Below, piece by piece: positions 56,970 through 64,000 of a DNA stretch of 64,000 nt. A program made the translations under genes and the position numbers. The DNA is from Marinoscillum sp040218045 (GTDB taxonomy: Bacteria > Bacteroidota > Bacteroidia > Cytophagales > Cyclobacteriaceae): positions 44,264 to 108,263 of the forward strand of contig JAVJQA010000011.1 of assembly GCA_040218045.1 (NCBI GenBank), written 5' to 3'. Each line of letters opens with the position of its first letter. The first letter of the stretch is position 1. The notes under the pieces are model-generated. The model saw only the letters and a program-made list of their open reading frames with translations, ran no database searches and was not told the DNA's origin.

Positions 56970-59453
56970 TTGAAGAAAAGTATAACTCTTTTATTATTTC
57001 TGCTTTCGTCATTAGCATGGTCTCAAACTACAATTGTTTCCGGAAAAGTCACAGAATCTGAAAGTGGAACCCCGATTCCATTCGCCAATGTTGTTTTTAT
57101 AGGAACACAAGAGGGGGCGATTACAGATTTCGAAGGGAACTTTATAGCTAAAACCACACTCAAAGTAGATTCTATTGAGGTTCGTTACATTGGTTTTATC
57201 AAGCGATCCAAAGCACTTGTCCGAGGCACTTCTCAGGTAATCAATTTCCAATTGGATGAAGATGTACAAACACTGGGTGAAGTGGTAGTGTATGCTGGAG
57301 AGAATCCTGCCTGGCCAATCATGAGGAGTGTCATCGCCAACAAATCAAAGAATGACAAACGTTCTCTAAGTGCTTATGAATATGAGAGTTATACGAAAGT
57401 AGAATTCGATGTAGACAATATATCTGAATTCATTCAGAAATGGAAGCTGGTTAAAAAAGTACAATCTGTTTTAGATAGCATTCAGCAAATCGCCGGAGAT
57501 GATGGCCGTCCGGTACTGCCTATATTTTTGTCAGAGGCCATTTCTAAATATTACTATAAGAAAGACCCTAAACTGAAACACGAAAACATCATTAAAACAA
57601 AAGTCAGTGGTGTGGGCATCACAGATGGTACACTGACTTCACAGATTATTGGTTCTACTTTTCAGGAATACAACTTCTATCAAAACTGGCTCAATATTAT
57701 CACCAAGGAATTCGTTTCTCCAATAGCTGATGGCTGGAAGCTTTACTATGAGGTTTATCTTGAAGATAGTACTTACATAGAAGATAAGTTCTGCTACCGA
57801 ATAGACTTTTTTCCAAAGAGAGAACAAGATCTGGCTTTTACCGGATCTATGTGGATCACAAAAGATGAATACGCACTTAAACGCATTGATGCTACTGTAC
57901 CAAGAACGGCAAACCTCAATTACATTGAGAAAATCAAGATTCAGCAGGATTTAATTCAAACCACGGCAGGAGCGTGGTTGCCTCAGAAGAACCGCGTAGT
58001 AGTGGACGTTTCTCAAATCACCAAGCAGACTGCTGGTATGATTGCCAAGTTTTATGTGTCCACAAAAGATCATGTAGTGAATGAGCCTAAGCCCAATGCA
58101 TTCTACCTGAATCCGGTGGCCATGGAGGAAAGTGTGCGACAGTATGACGATGATTACTGGGAAGAAAACAGGCATGATTCATTATCGAGTACTGAGCAGA
58201 ATGTTTTCTTTATGATCGATACGTTGAAGAAAATCCCAGCAGTAAAAACTTATATGGATTTGGCAAAGTTTGCTTTTACTGGTTATTTAAAGGCTGGTAA
58301 GGTGGATTTAGGGCCTTATCCTACTTTTTTTGGAAAGAACAATATAGAGGGAGTCAGAATAGGTGCCGGAGCCAGAACTAATTACGCATTTAGTCAAAAG
58401 TGGACATTGGGAGGATATATTGGTTACGGCTTTGATGATGAACAGTTTAAGTACAAATACTATGTTGACCGGATCCTGGATCGGCATTCCTGGACAAATA
58501 TTAGGTTTGAACAACAACGCGAAGTAGAACAGGTCTGGATGTTAAATCAGCAAATAGAGCCAAACAGTTTGTTCTATTCACTAAGCCGATTTGGAACACT
58601 CACCCAACCATTTTTTATTGATAAGTATCGCATAAGCATGTTTCGGCAGTTAAGTATAGGGTTTGGTGGAAGTGTCGCTTATAAATACGAATCATTTGAT
58701 CCACTATTCAATTTTCAATATTACAAATCCCAAGAGAGAGCTGAGGTAGCATCAAATTATGAGGTGAGTGAAGTGAGTGTATCCGCAAGGTATGCCAAAG
58801 ATGAGGTTTTTGTAATCAATGATAATGAGCGTTTGAGTATGGGCACGGTCAGGTGGCCCGCGTTTAACCTTGAGTACACCTATGGGATGAAAGGGATTCT
58901 TGGCAGTGATTTTGAATACCACAAATTAAAATTAGGTGTGGAAAAAAGACAGAAAATGGGCATTCTGGGAGTATCAAAGATTTCGTTGACTGGTGGGTAC
59001 ATATTTGGTGATCTTCCTTACCCACTTTTGTATAATCCAATAGGAAATCAAACCAACTTCTATGTAGATTTTGCTTATAATCTTATGGACTATTTTGAAT
59101 TTAGCACCGATCGGTATGTTGATTTTAGATATAGGCACTCATTTGAAGGATTTGTGCTCAATACCATTCCACTAATGAAGAAGCTGAAATGGCGGTTAAT
59201 TGGTAGCGCAAATATGCTCTATGGAAGTATTCGGGAGGAAAATGCAGCAATGACGGTGCCTCGTTTTGATGAGAATGGCATTGAAGAACTGGCATTTTAT
59301 CGGTTGGACAACCGTCCCTATATAGAATTGGGATATGGTGTTGAGAATATACTGAAGATTTTTTCAGTTGAAGCTTTTCACCGATTGACCTATCTGGATC
59401 ACGAGGATGTTAATAAATTTGGACTTAAGTTCAGTATTAAAATAATCCTTTAG
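56970..59453 (+). CDS. Outer-membrane DUF5686 protein with CarboxypepD_reg-like domain
   Basis: The protein has about 827 residues with a signal peptide (ITLLLFLLSSLAWSQ). Residues 22-110 form a carboxypeptidase-regulatory-like (SusC N-terminal type) domain with VSGKVTESESGTPIPFANV and VQTLGEVVVYAGENPAWPIMRSVI, then the DUF5686 region with beta-barrel-like C-terminus ending FGLKFSIKIIL. It is found across Bacteroidota, probably in the outer membrane; the role is unknown. I chose the TTG at 56970 because it gives a proper signal peptide and follows a -7 box; the reading from 56892 overlaps the regulator gene. Confidence 0.78.
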   Translation: MKKSITLLLFLLSSLAWSQTTIVSGKVTESESGTPIPFANVVFIGTQEGAITDFEGNFIAKTTLKVDSIEVRYIGFIKRSKALVRGTSQVINFQLDEDVQTLGEVVVYAGENPAWPIMRSVIANKSKNDKRSLSAYEYESYTKVEFDVDNISEFIQKWKLVKKVQSVLDSIQQIAGDDGRPVLPIFLSEAISKYYYKKDPKLKHENIIKTKVSGVGITDGTLTSQIIGSTFQEYNFYQNWLNIITKEFVSPIADGWKLYYEVYLEDSTYIEDKFCYRIDFFPKREQDLAFTGSMWITKDEYALKRIDATVPRTANLNYIEKIKIQQDLIQTTAGAWLPQKNRVVVDVSQITKQTAGMIAKFYVSTKDHVVNEPKPNAFYLNPVAMEESVRQYDDDYWEENRHDSLSSTEQNVFFMIDTLKKIPAVKTYMDLAKFAFTGYLKAGKVDLGPYPTFFGKNNIEGVRIGAGARTNYAFSQKWTLGGYIGYGFDDEQFKYKYYVDRILDRHSWTNIRFEQQREVEQVWMLNQQIEPNSLFYSLSRFGTLTQPFFIDKYRISMFRQLSIGFGGSVAYKYESFDPLFNFQYYKSQERAEVASNYEVSEVSVSARYAKDEVFVINDNERLSMGTVRWPAFNLEYTYGMKGILGSDFEYHKLKLGVEKRQKMGILGVSKISLTGGYIFGDLPYPLLYNPIGNQTNFYVDFAYNLMDYFEFSTDRYVDFRYRHSFEGFVLNTIPLMKKLKWRLIGSANMLYGSIREENAAMTVPRFDENGIEELAFYRLDNRPYIELGYGVENILKIFSVEAFHRLTYLDHEDVNKFGLKFSIKIIL

Positions 59454-60529
59454 TGTTTCGAATTCAAATTGTCATATTACTAGCGATCATTTTTACTTCG
59501 TGCTCTAAGCAGAGAAAATACCCTATTGAGTCAATTAAACTGGATCATACACATTACTTGGGAGCACTGAGTGAAATAGATCGGGAGATTACCCAAAAAC
59601 CCGGCGATCCTGTATTGAGGCGTAGGAGGTTGTTGATTAACCGAGAGTTGAGGTGGCCTGATGATGTATCTGAAGATATCGAACTTGTCAAAAAGCAAGA
59701 GGGGTTGGATTATGAACTTCTACAGTATGCCATTGATTTCTACAATTCACACCACTATTATGAGCTTTTACTTTCAATAATTGAAGAGTGGGAGTCGTTA
59801 AATGGAGATTTTCCAAAGAGTGACCGATGGAAAGCCATTGCTTTGCTCGGATTGAATAGAGAAGAAGAAGCAAGATACATGCTATGGAAACTTGTCCAGA
59901 CTCACAAGAGTGATCAATCCATCCTGACTTTTGCAGCCGACAATTACCTGAAGCTAAATGATTCCACAAGAGCAATTTACGCACTCAATAGAATTGCAGA
60001 AATTAATCCATCCAATCCGGTTTTGATGGAGTCATATGTGCCGTTATTACTGGAAAATGGTTATGTAGAAAGAGCTGTTGGCGTATTGGAGCGTCAGAAA
60101 ATTGATACAGCTGATGTTTCAGGTAACTTATTGTTGGCCCAAACCTTCTATCAATTGGGAGATGCCAATAAAGCACACACCATTCTTTCAAAATACGAAA
60201 CCCCAAAAGTGCTCTATCATCGTGCAAAATGGTATGAAGAACAATTTTTATGGGACTCTGCTGTCATGTGCCTAAATAAAGTAATTGACAGGGATAGCAG
60301 TACTACGGCTTTATTAAAAAAAGCGGAATTGCTCGATAACAGAGGGTGGTTGAGCAGTTCGTTTGCAATTTATCAAGGTGTTCTGGAAAATGATTCCACC
60401 AACTCAATTGCTCAGGAAGGTGCTCGAATTGTTGCCCAAAAAATTGCATATTTGCGGAATCTAAGGGAAGCTGAAAATACAATCCCCATATTAGAAATAA
60501 CCTCAAAGAAAGAAACAGAGAATGAGTGA
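59453..60529 (+). CDS. Tetratricopeptide-repeat lipoprotein
   Basis: The protein has 358 residues with a GTG start overlapping the upstream stop by one base. The lipoprotein signal ends in LLAIIFTSCS (Cys17). The rest is a chain of helix pairs with TPR spacing (ALLGLNREEEARYMLWKLV, AADNYLKLNDSTRAIYALNRIAEINPSNP in part, LLLAQTFYQLGDANKAHTIL). It probably serves as a scaffold at the envelope. The end overlaps thrS by 8 bp, so it is read with the translation genes, which is unusual company. Confidence 0.75.
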   Translation: MFRIQIVILLAIIFTSCSKQRKYPIESIKLDHTHYLGALSEIDREITQKPGDPVLRRRRLLINRELRWPDDVSEDIELVKKQEGLDYELLQYAIDFYNSHHYYELLLSIIEEWESLNGDFPKSDRWKAIALLGLNREEEARYMLWKLVQTHKSDQSILTFAADNYLKLNDSTRAIYALNRIAEINPSNPVLMESYVPLLLENGYVERAVGVLERQKIDTADVSGNLLLAQTFYQLGDANKAHTILSKYETPKVLYHRAKWYEEQFLWDSAVMCLNKVIDRDSSTTALLKKAELLDNRGWLSSSFAIYQGVLENDSTNSIAQEGARIVAQKIAYLRNLREAENTIPILEITSKKETENE

Positions 60530-62471
60530 AATCAAAATCACTTTACCAGATGGTAGTGAAAGGTCTTATCCGAAAGGTGTAAAGGCATTGGATGTGGCGA
60601 TGAGCATTAGTGAAGGTTTAGCCAGAAATGTATTGGTAGCCAAAGTAAATGGGGAAGTGTGGGATGCCACAAGGCCGATCAATCAAGATGCCACATTACA
60701 ACTGCTTACCTGGAATGACGAAGAAGGAAAGTCGACCATGTGGCATTCTTCGGCACACCTGATGGCAGAAGCTCTGGAAGCGCTTTACCCTGGCGTGAAA
60801 CTGGGGATAGGGCCACCAATCGATGGTGGATTCTACTATGATGTGGATTTTGGAGACCAACAGTTTGATTCTGAAAATCTTCAGCAGATTGAGGATAAGA
60901 TGCTTGAACTCGCTCGTCAAAAAAACGAGTTTACCAGGAAAGATATTAGTAAAGCTGAAGCTGAGAAGTATTTCAAGGAAAAAGGCGATGAGTATAAGCT
61001 TGAATTAATTGAAGGCCTTGATGATGGACAAATAACTTTTTACCAGCAAGGCAATTTCATAGATCTCTGTAGGGGGCCACATATTCCCAATACTGGATTC
61101 GTCAAAGCTGCAAAAATCCTAAATGTGGCCGGAGCTTATTGGCGGGGGGATGAAAATAGAAAACAGCTTACAAGATTGTATGGAATAACATTCCCAAAGC
61201 AAAAGGAATTAAAAGAGCATCTCGAACTCCTGGAGGAAGCAAAAAAAAGGGATCACCGAAAAATCGGGAAGGAACTAGGTTTGTTTACCTTTTCTGAGAA
61301 AGTAGGAAAAGGGTTGCCTTTATGGTTGCCCAAAGGTGCTGTTTTGAGAGAGCGATTGGAGAATTTCCTGAAAAAGGCCCAGGTAAGATCTGGTTATGAT
61401 CAGGTAGTAACACCTCATATTGGAAGCAAGGAACTGTATATCACCTCTGGACATTATGCGAAATATGGTGAAGACTCCTTTAAGCCCATCACTACACCGG
61501 CAGAAGGAGAGGAGTTTCTTTTGAAACCAATGAACTGTCCCCATCACTGCGAGATTTATAAATCAAGTCCAAAGTCCTATAAGGACTTACCAGTGCGGTA
61601 TGCGGAATTCGGTACTGTTTATCGTTATGAGCAGTCTGGGGAGCTTCATGGACTTACAAGGGTAAGAGGATTCACTCAAGATGATGCCCACATATTCTGT
61701 AGGCCTGATCAGGTGAAAGATGAGTTTGCCAAAGTAATTGATCTGGTACTCTATGTTTTTTCTGCACTTGGATTTGAAGACTTTACGGCCCAGGTTTCCC
61801 TAAGAGACCCAGAAACTCCTGAGAAATATATCGGAACAGACAGCAATTGGCAAATTGCAGAGCAAGCCATTATTGATGTGTCTGCAGCGAAAGGGTTGAA
61901 GACTAAAGTTGAGTTAGGAGAAGCCGCTTTTTATGGGCCTAAGCTCGACTTTATGGTGAAAGACGCTTTGGGTAGAAGCTGGCAACTTGGTACTATCCAG
62001 GTAGATTATACCCTGCCTGATCGTTTTGAACTGGAATATGTAGGATCAGACAATCAAAAACACCGGCCGGTTATGATCCACAGGGCGCCATTCGGATCTA
62101 TGGAACGATTTGTGGCGATATTGATAGAAAGTACTGCTGGAGATTTTCCACTTTGGCTTGCCCCGGAGCAGATAGCGATACTTCCGATTTCTGAGAAGTA
62201 CCATGAGTATGCGAAAGGTCTGTATTCTAATCTGCAGGAAAGGGACATTCGCGGGTATATTGACGAACGTGATGAAAAAATTGGCAAGAAGATTAGAGAT
62301 GCTGAAATTAAAAAGATACCTTTTATGCTTATTGTAGGTGAACAGGAATCTGCGGACGGCACAGTATCACTAAGAGCACACGGTAAAGGAGATCAGGGAT
62401 CAATGAAAATTGAGGAATTTGTAACTTTCTTTAACAAGTCGGTAGATAATCTGTTAAATAAAGAAAATTAG
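60522..62471 (+). CDS. thrS: Threonyl-tRNA synthetase
   Basis: The protein has 649 residues, the normal length. An N-terminal TGS domain (1-60) precedes the editing domain with HSSAHLMAEAL and the distal Cys/His in FIDLCRGPHIPNTG. The class II core has the zinc Cys in LKPMNCPHHCEIY, motif 2 in RYAEFGTVYRYEQSG and motif 3 in HRAPFGSMERFVAIL. The anticodon-binding domain is at the C-terminus. The ATG lies 8 bp inside the lipoprotein gene. infC follows after 75 bp. Confidence 0.97.
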   Translation: MSEIKITLPDGSERSYPKGVKALDVAMSISEGLARNVLVAKVNGEVWDATRPINQDATLQLLTWNDEEGKSTMWHSSAHLMAEALEALYPGVKLGIGPPIDGGFYYDVDFGDQQFDSENLQQIEDKMLELARQKNEFTRKDISKAEAEKYFKEKGDEYKLELIEGLDDGQITFYQQGNFIDLCRGPHIPNTGFVKAAKILNVAGAYWRGDENRKQLTRLYGITFPKQKELKEHLELLEEAKKRDHRKIGKELGLFTFSEKVGKGLPLWLPKGAVLRERLENFLKKAQVRSGYDQVVTPHIGSKELYITSGHYAKYGEDSFKPITTPAEGEEFLLKPMNCPHHCEIYKSSPKSYKDLPVRYAEFGTVYRYEQSGELHGLTRVRGFTQDDAHIFCRPDQVKDEFAKVIDLVLYVFSALGFEDFTAQVSLRDPETPEKYIGTDSNWQIAEQAIIDVSAAKGLKTKVELGEAAFYGPKLDFMVKDALGRSWQLGTIQVDYTLPDRFELEYVGSDNQKHRPVMIHRAPFGSMERFVAILIESTAGDFPLWLAPEQIAILPISEKYHEYAKGLYSNLQERDIRGYIDERDEKIGKKIRDAEIKKIPFMLIVGEQESADGTVSLRAHGKGDQGSMKIEEFVTFFNKSVDNLLNKEN

Positions 62472-62497
62472 GATTTTTATAAAGAGAAATATTAACG

Positions 62498-62540
62498 ATA
62501 TTTGCGTTTTATTTTTCCATGGTAGAACCAAAAAAGGAGG
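62498..62540 (+). promoter_or_regulatory. Possible infC promoter and strong Shine-Dalgarno sequence
   Basis: GATATTTG at 62498-62505 has one mismatch to TAnnTTTG. AAAGGAGG at 62533-62540 lies 6 nt before an ATT codon. It is the most obvious Shine-Dalgarno sequence noticed in this window. Confidence 0.55.
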
Positions 62541-62546
62541 ATAACA

Positions 62547-63101
62547 ATTAGTAGACCATACAGAAAGCCATATAGGGGTCGCGTTGAAGAACCCTATAAA
62601 GTGAACGAAAAGATCAGAGCTCGTCAGGTACGATTAGTAGGAGAGAATGTGACTGTGGATGTATATCCAACAGACAAAGCATTGGAAATCGCAAAACAAC
62701 AGGGATTGGATTTGGTAGAGATATCTCCAAAGGCAGATCCGCCTGTTTGTAAGGTGATTGACTATTCTAAGTTCAAGTACGAGCAGAAGAAAAAACAAAA
62801 GGAAATCAAGGCGAAAGCCCAGAAGACTGTTGTTAAAGAAATTCGTTTTGGGCCCAACACGGATGACCATGATTTCAATTTCAAATTGAACCATGCCATC
62901 AAGTTTTTAAAAGAGGGAGCAAAGGTTAAGGCCTATGTCCACTTCGTTGGTCGAACAATTGTTTTTAAGGAAAGAGGGGAGATCCTTCTTTTGAAATTTG
63001 CTCAGGCTCTTGAGGAATACGGCAAGGTTGAATTGTTGCCAAAACTTGAGGGTAAGCGAATGTCTATCATAGTTGCACCGAAATCAGTGAGTAAGAAATA
63101 A
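62547..63101 (+). CDS. infC: Translation initiation factor IF-3, ATT start
   Basis: The protein has about 184 residues. The frame upstream of the GTG at 62601 is open back to a stop at 62523 and encodes SRPYRKPYRGRVEEPYK before VNEKIRARQVRLVGENV. No ATG, GTG or TTG lies in this extension, but an ATT at 62547 sits 6 nt after AAAGGAGG. E. coli infC also uses AUU, which lets IF-3 limit its own synthesis; the same logic is inferred here. The N domain (QGLDLVEISPKADPPVCKVID) and C domain (IRFGPNTDDHDFNFKL, KVELLPKLEGKRM) are complete. The GTG at 62601 would give a shorter 166-residue form. Confidence 0.93.
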   Translation: MSRPYRKPYRGRVEEPYKVNEKIRARQVRLVGENVTVDVYPTDKALEIAKQQGLDLVEISPKADPPVCKVIDYSKFKYEQKKKQKEIKAKAQKTVVKEIRFGPNTDDHDFNFKLNHAIKFLKEGAKVKAYVHFVGRTIVFKERGEILLLKFAQALEEYGKVELLPKLEGKRMSIIVAPKSVSKK

Positions 63102-63112
63102 ACAGTTAGGAA

Positions 63113-63307
63113 ATGCCTAAAGTAAAAACAAACTCAAGTGCCAAGAAGAGATTTAAACTGACAGGAACAGGTAAAATCAAAAGAAAGCACGCATTTAAGA
63201 GTCACATTCTGACCAAGAAAGAGACCAAGCAAAAGCGTAATCTTACGCAAGCTGGTTTGGTTCACAAGAGTGACGAGAAGAATGTTAAAGCAATGCTTAA
63301 CATTTAA
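63113..63307 (+). CDS. rpmI: Ribosomal protein L35
   Basis: The protein has 64 residues, highly basic, with PKVKTNSSAKKRFKLTGTGK and KRKHAFKSHILTKK, the L35 signature. It belongs to the large ribosomal subunit. It begins 11 bp after infC in the canonical infC-rpmI-rplT operon. Confidence 0.96.
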   Translation: MPKVKTNSSAKKRFKLTGTGKIKRKHAFKSHILTKKETKQKRNLTQAGLVHKSDEKNVKAMLNI

Positions 63308-63347
63308 TTTGGTTTAATTTTTAACCCGATAATCTGGCATCAAAGAT

Positions 63348-63368
63348 CTCGATTATGATCGAGGCGCC
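63348..63368 (+). promoter_or_regulatory. Hairpin between rpmI and rplT
   Basis: CTCGAT / ATCGAG with a 4-nt loop is followed directly by the palindrome GGCGCC. It lies 22 bp before the L20 start, in an 82-bp gap, and could be part of a translational control site like those by which L20 regulates this operon in other phyla. The resemblance is positional only. Confidence 0.3.
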
Positions 63369-63389
63369 AATTGTCAAAAAAGAAAAACA

Positions 63390-63734
63390 ATGAGATCAGT
63401 AAATCATGTAGCTTCAAGAGCTCGTCGAAAGAAGACGATGAAGCAGGCCAAAGGATTCTGGGGCCGCAGAAAAAATGTTTGGACAGTTGCTAAGAATGCA
63501 ATTGAAAAAGGTATGCAATATGCATACCGAGACCGTAAAGCAAAGAAGAGAGAATTCAGGGCTCTTTGGATTCAAAGAATCAACGCTGCGGCAAGAGAAT
63601 ATGATATGTCATACTCTCAGTTCATGGGTAGTCTGAAGACTGCTAAAGTTGAAATCAACAGAAAAGTTTTGGCTGATTTAGCAATGAATCACCCACAGGC
63701 TTTTAAAGCAATCGTTGATACAGTAAAGAAATAA
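63390..63734 (+). CDS. rplT: Ribosomal protein L20
   Basis: The protein has 114 residues. RSVNHVASRARRKKTMKQAKGFWGRRKNVW (opening third), YAYRDRKAKKREFRALWIQRINAAAREYDMSY (middle) and VEINRKVLADLAMNHP are diagnostic of L20, a primary assembly protein of the large subunit. It is last in the operon and followed by a clear terminator. Confidence 0.97.
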   Translation: MRSVNHVASRARRKKTMKQAKGFWGRRKNVWTVAKNAIEKGMQYAYRDRKAKKREFRALWIQRINAAAREYDMSYSQFMGSLKTAKVEINRKVLADLAMNHPQAFKAIVDTVKK

Positions 63735-63756
63735 TTAAACACAGTCACTGATTTTA

Positions 63757-63790
63757 AAAGAAACCCTGATAGCAATATCAGGGTTTTTTT
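63757..63790 (+). terminator. Terminator of the infC-rpmI-rplT operon
   Basis: AAACCCTGAT / ATCAGGGTTT stem with a 6-nt loop, followed by a T-run. Confidence 0.85.
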
Positions 63791-63860
63791 ATGTCCTTGG
63801 GTTATTATTGGTATAGTAATATTTCCAGCGCATGGCTTCTTTCGTTTTGTCGTATCTACA

Positions 63861-63897
63861 AAAAAAAGAGGCTGTCCAAAAAGGATAGCCTCTTTCA
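63861..63897 (-). terminator. Terminator facing the right-edge gene
   Basis: AAAGAGGCTGTCC pairs with GGATAGCCTCTTT around five A (one G-T pair). On the minus strand a T-run of at least seven follows, so it should end transcription coming from the right. Confidence 0.7.
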
Positions 63898-63910
63898 TTT
63901 AAAGCAATTT

Positions 63911-64000
63911 TCAAATTCTCATCAGTAAAGTTGATTGGTCAAGTTTGATGGAGAAGTGCCGATAAAAGCTGTTAATAGCCTTTATAATTCTAGAGATTAG
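63911..64000 (-). CDS. C-terminal end of a gene running in from the right (partial)
   Basis: On the minus strand one frame is open from the window edge for 29 codons to a TGA at 63911-63913, ending in FYRHFSIKLDQSTLLMRI. A strong minus-strand terminator follows 14 bp later, which supports a real gene end. Too little is visible to name it. Confidence 0.35.
   Translation of the reverse strand, partial: LISRIIKAINSFYRHFSIKLDQSTLLMRI

Noticed and set aside
1..64000. tRNA, rRNA or tmRNA genes
   Set aside because: I looked in the intergenic regions for cloverleaf-type pairings and TTCGA loops and saw none I could support.

Overview
The window reads as chromosome of a Bacteroidota member, most likely a marine Cytophagales-type organism. 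The inference rests on -7 boxes of the TAnnTTTG type, an almost complete lack of Shine-Dalgarno sequences, frequent TTG/GTG starts, a type IX secretion C-terminal sorting domain, a Porin_10-like porin, a DUF5686 TonB-like outer-membrane protein, LpxK, and the gene order thrS-infC-rpmI-rplT. No species name can be read from the sequence.

Layout. 1-2.1 kb: end of a large hybrid sensor kinase and a receiver-kinase protein. 2.2-5.3 kb: tandem paralogous secreted right-handed beta-helix proteins. 5.9-31 kb: a large exopolysaccharide locus in several divergent operons. It holds an initiating sugar transferase with a receiver protein, a Wzz/Wzc-like co-polymerase, a flippase, a polymerase, a half-size TolC-like protein, glycosyltransferases, a pyruvyltransferase, a sulfotransferase, an acetyltransferase, an epimerase, an esterase with a T9SS tail, and a four-gene set resembling decaprenyl-phosphoryl-arabinose synthesis (UbiA, DprE1, DprE2, HAD phosphatase) opposite a GT-C-like membrane protein. 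31.6-34.6 kb: a kinase / NarL-type regulator pair and a pseudo-receiver HTH protein. 35-46 kb: housekeeping and envelope genes (zinc-ribbon protein, Nif3, LpxK, porin, MiaE, ABC permease, Apt, sterol-desaturase-like protein, OsmC). 46-48.5 kb: an accessory patch with a broken REP-associated tyrosine transposase, its REP hairpins and small orphan genes. 48.6-60.5 kb: SRPBCC protein, Omp85-like protein, MsrA, DUF763, M14 peptidase plus sulfotransferase, XRE-S24 regulator, DUF5686 protein, TPR lipoprotein. 60.5-63.7 kb: thrS-infC-rpmI-rplT.

Main discovery candidate. Eight promoters between 5.3 and 31.3 kb share one cis-architecture: two to four TTAC (or GTAA) tetramers repeated every 10-12 bp (one 21-bp step, i.e. 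two turns, in the 14.0-kb array), with the proximal repeat 33-38 nt from a TAnnTTTG/A-type -7 box. The gap is 33-35 nt when the repeat reads GTAA in the direction of transcription and 38 nt when it reads TTAC. The promoters serve the second beta-helix gene, the Wzc-like gene, the sulfotransferase, the pyruvyltransferase, the glycosyltransferase-polymerase operon, the esterase, a GT2-acetyltransferase operon, and a leader upstream of the sensor kinase. This looks like one activator tying the scattered exopolysaccharide operons into a regulon. No such array was seen at the housekeeping promoters I checked.

Other features of note: several miniature inverted-repeat elements sharing a CTGAAac-type core sit at gene 3' ends, and some supply the stop codon; infC appears to start at ATT behind a strong Shine-Dalgarno sequence; three 12-bp palindromes lie exactly 41 bp apart near 35 kb; and a 44-codon membrane peptide gene lies in the polymerase operon.
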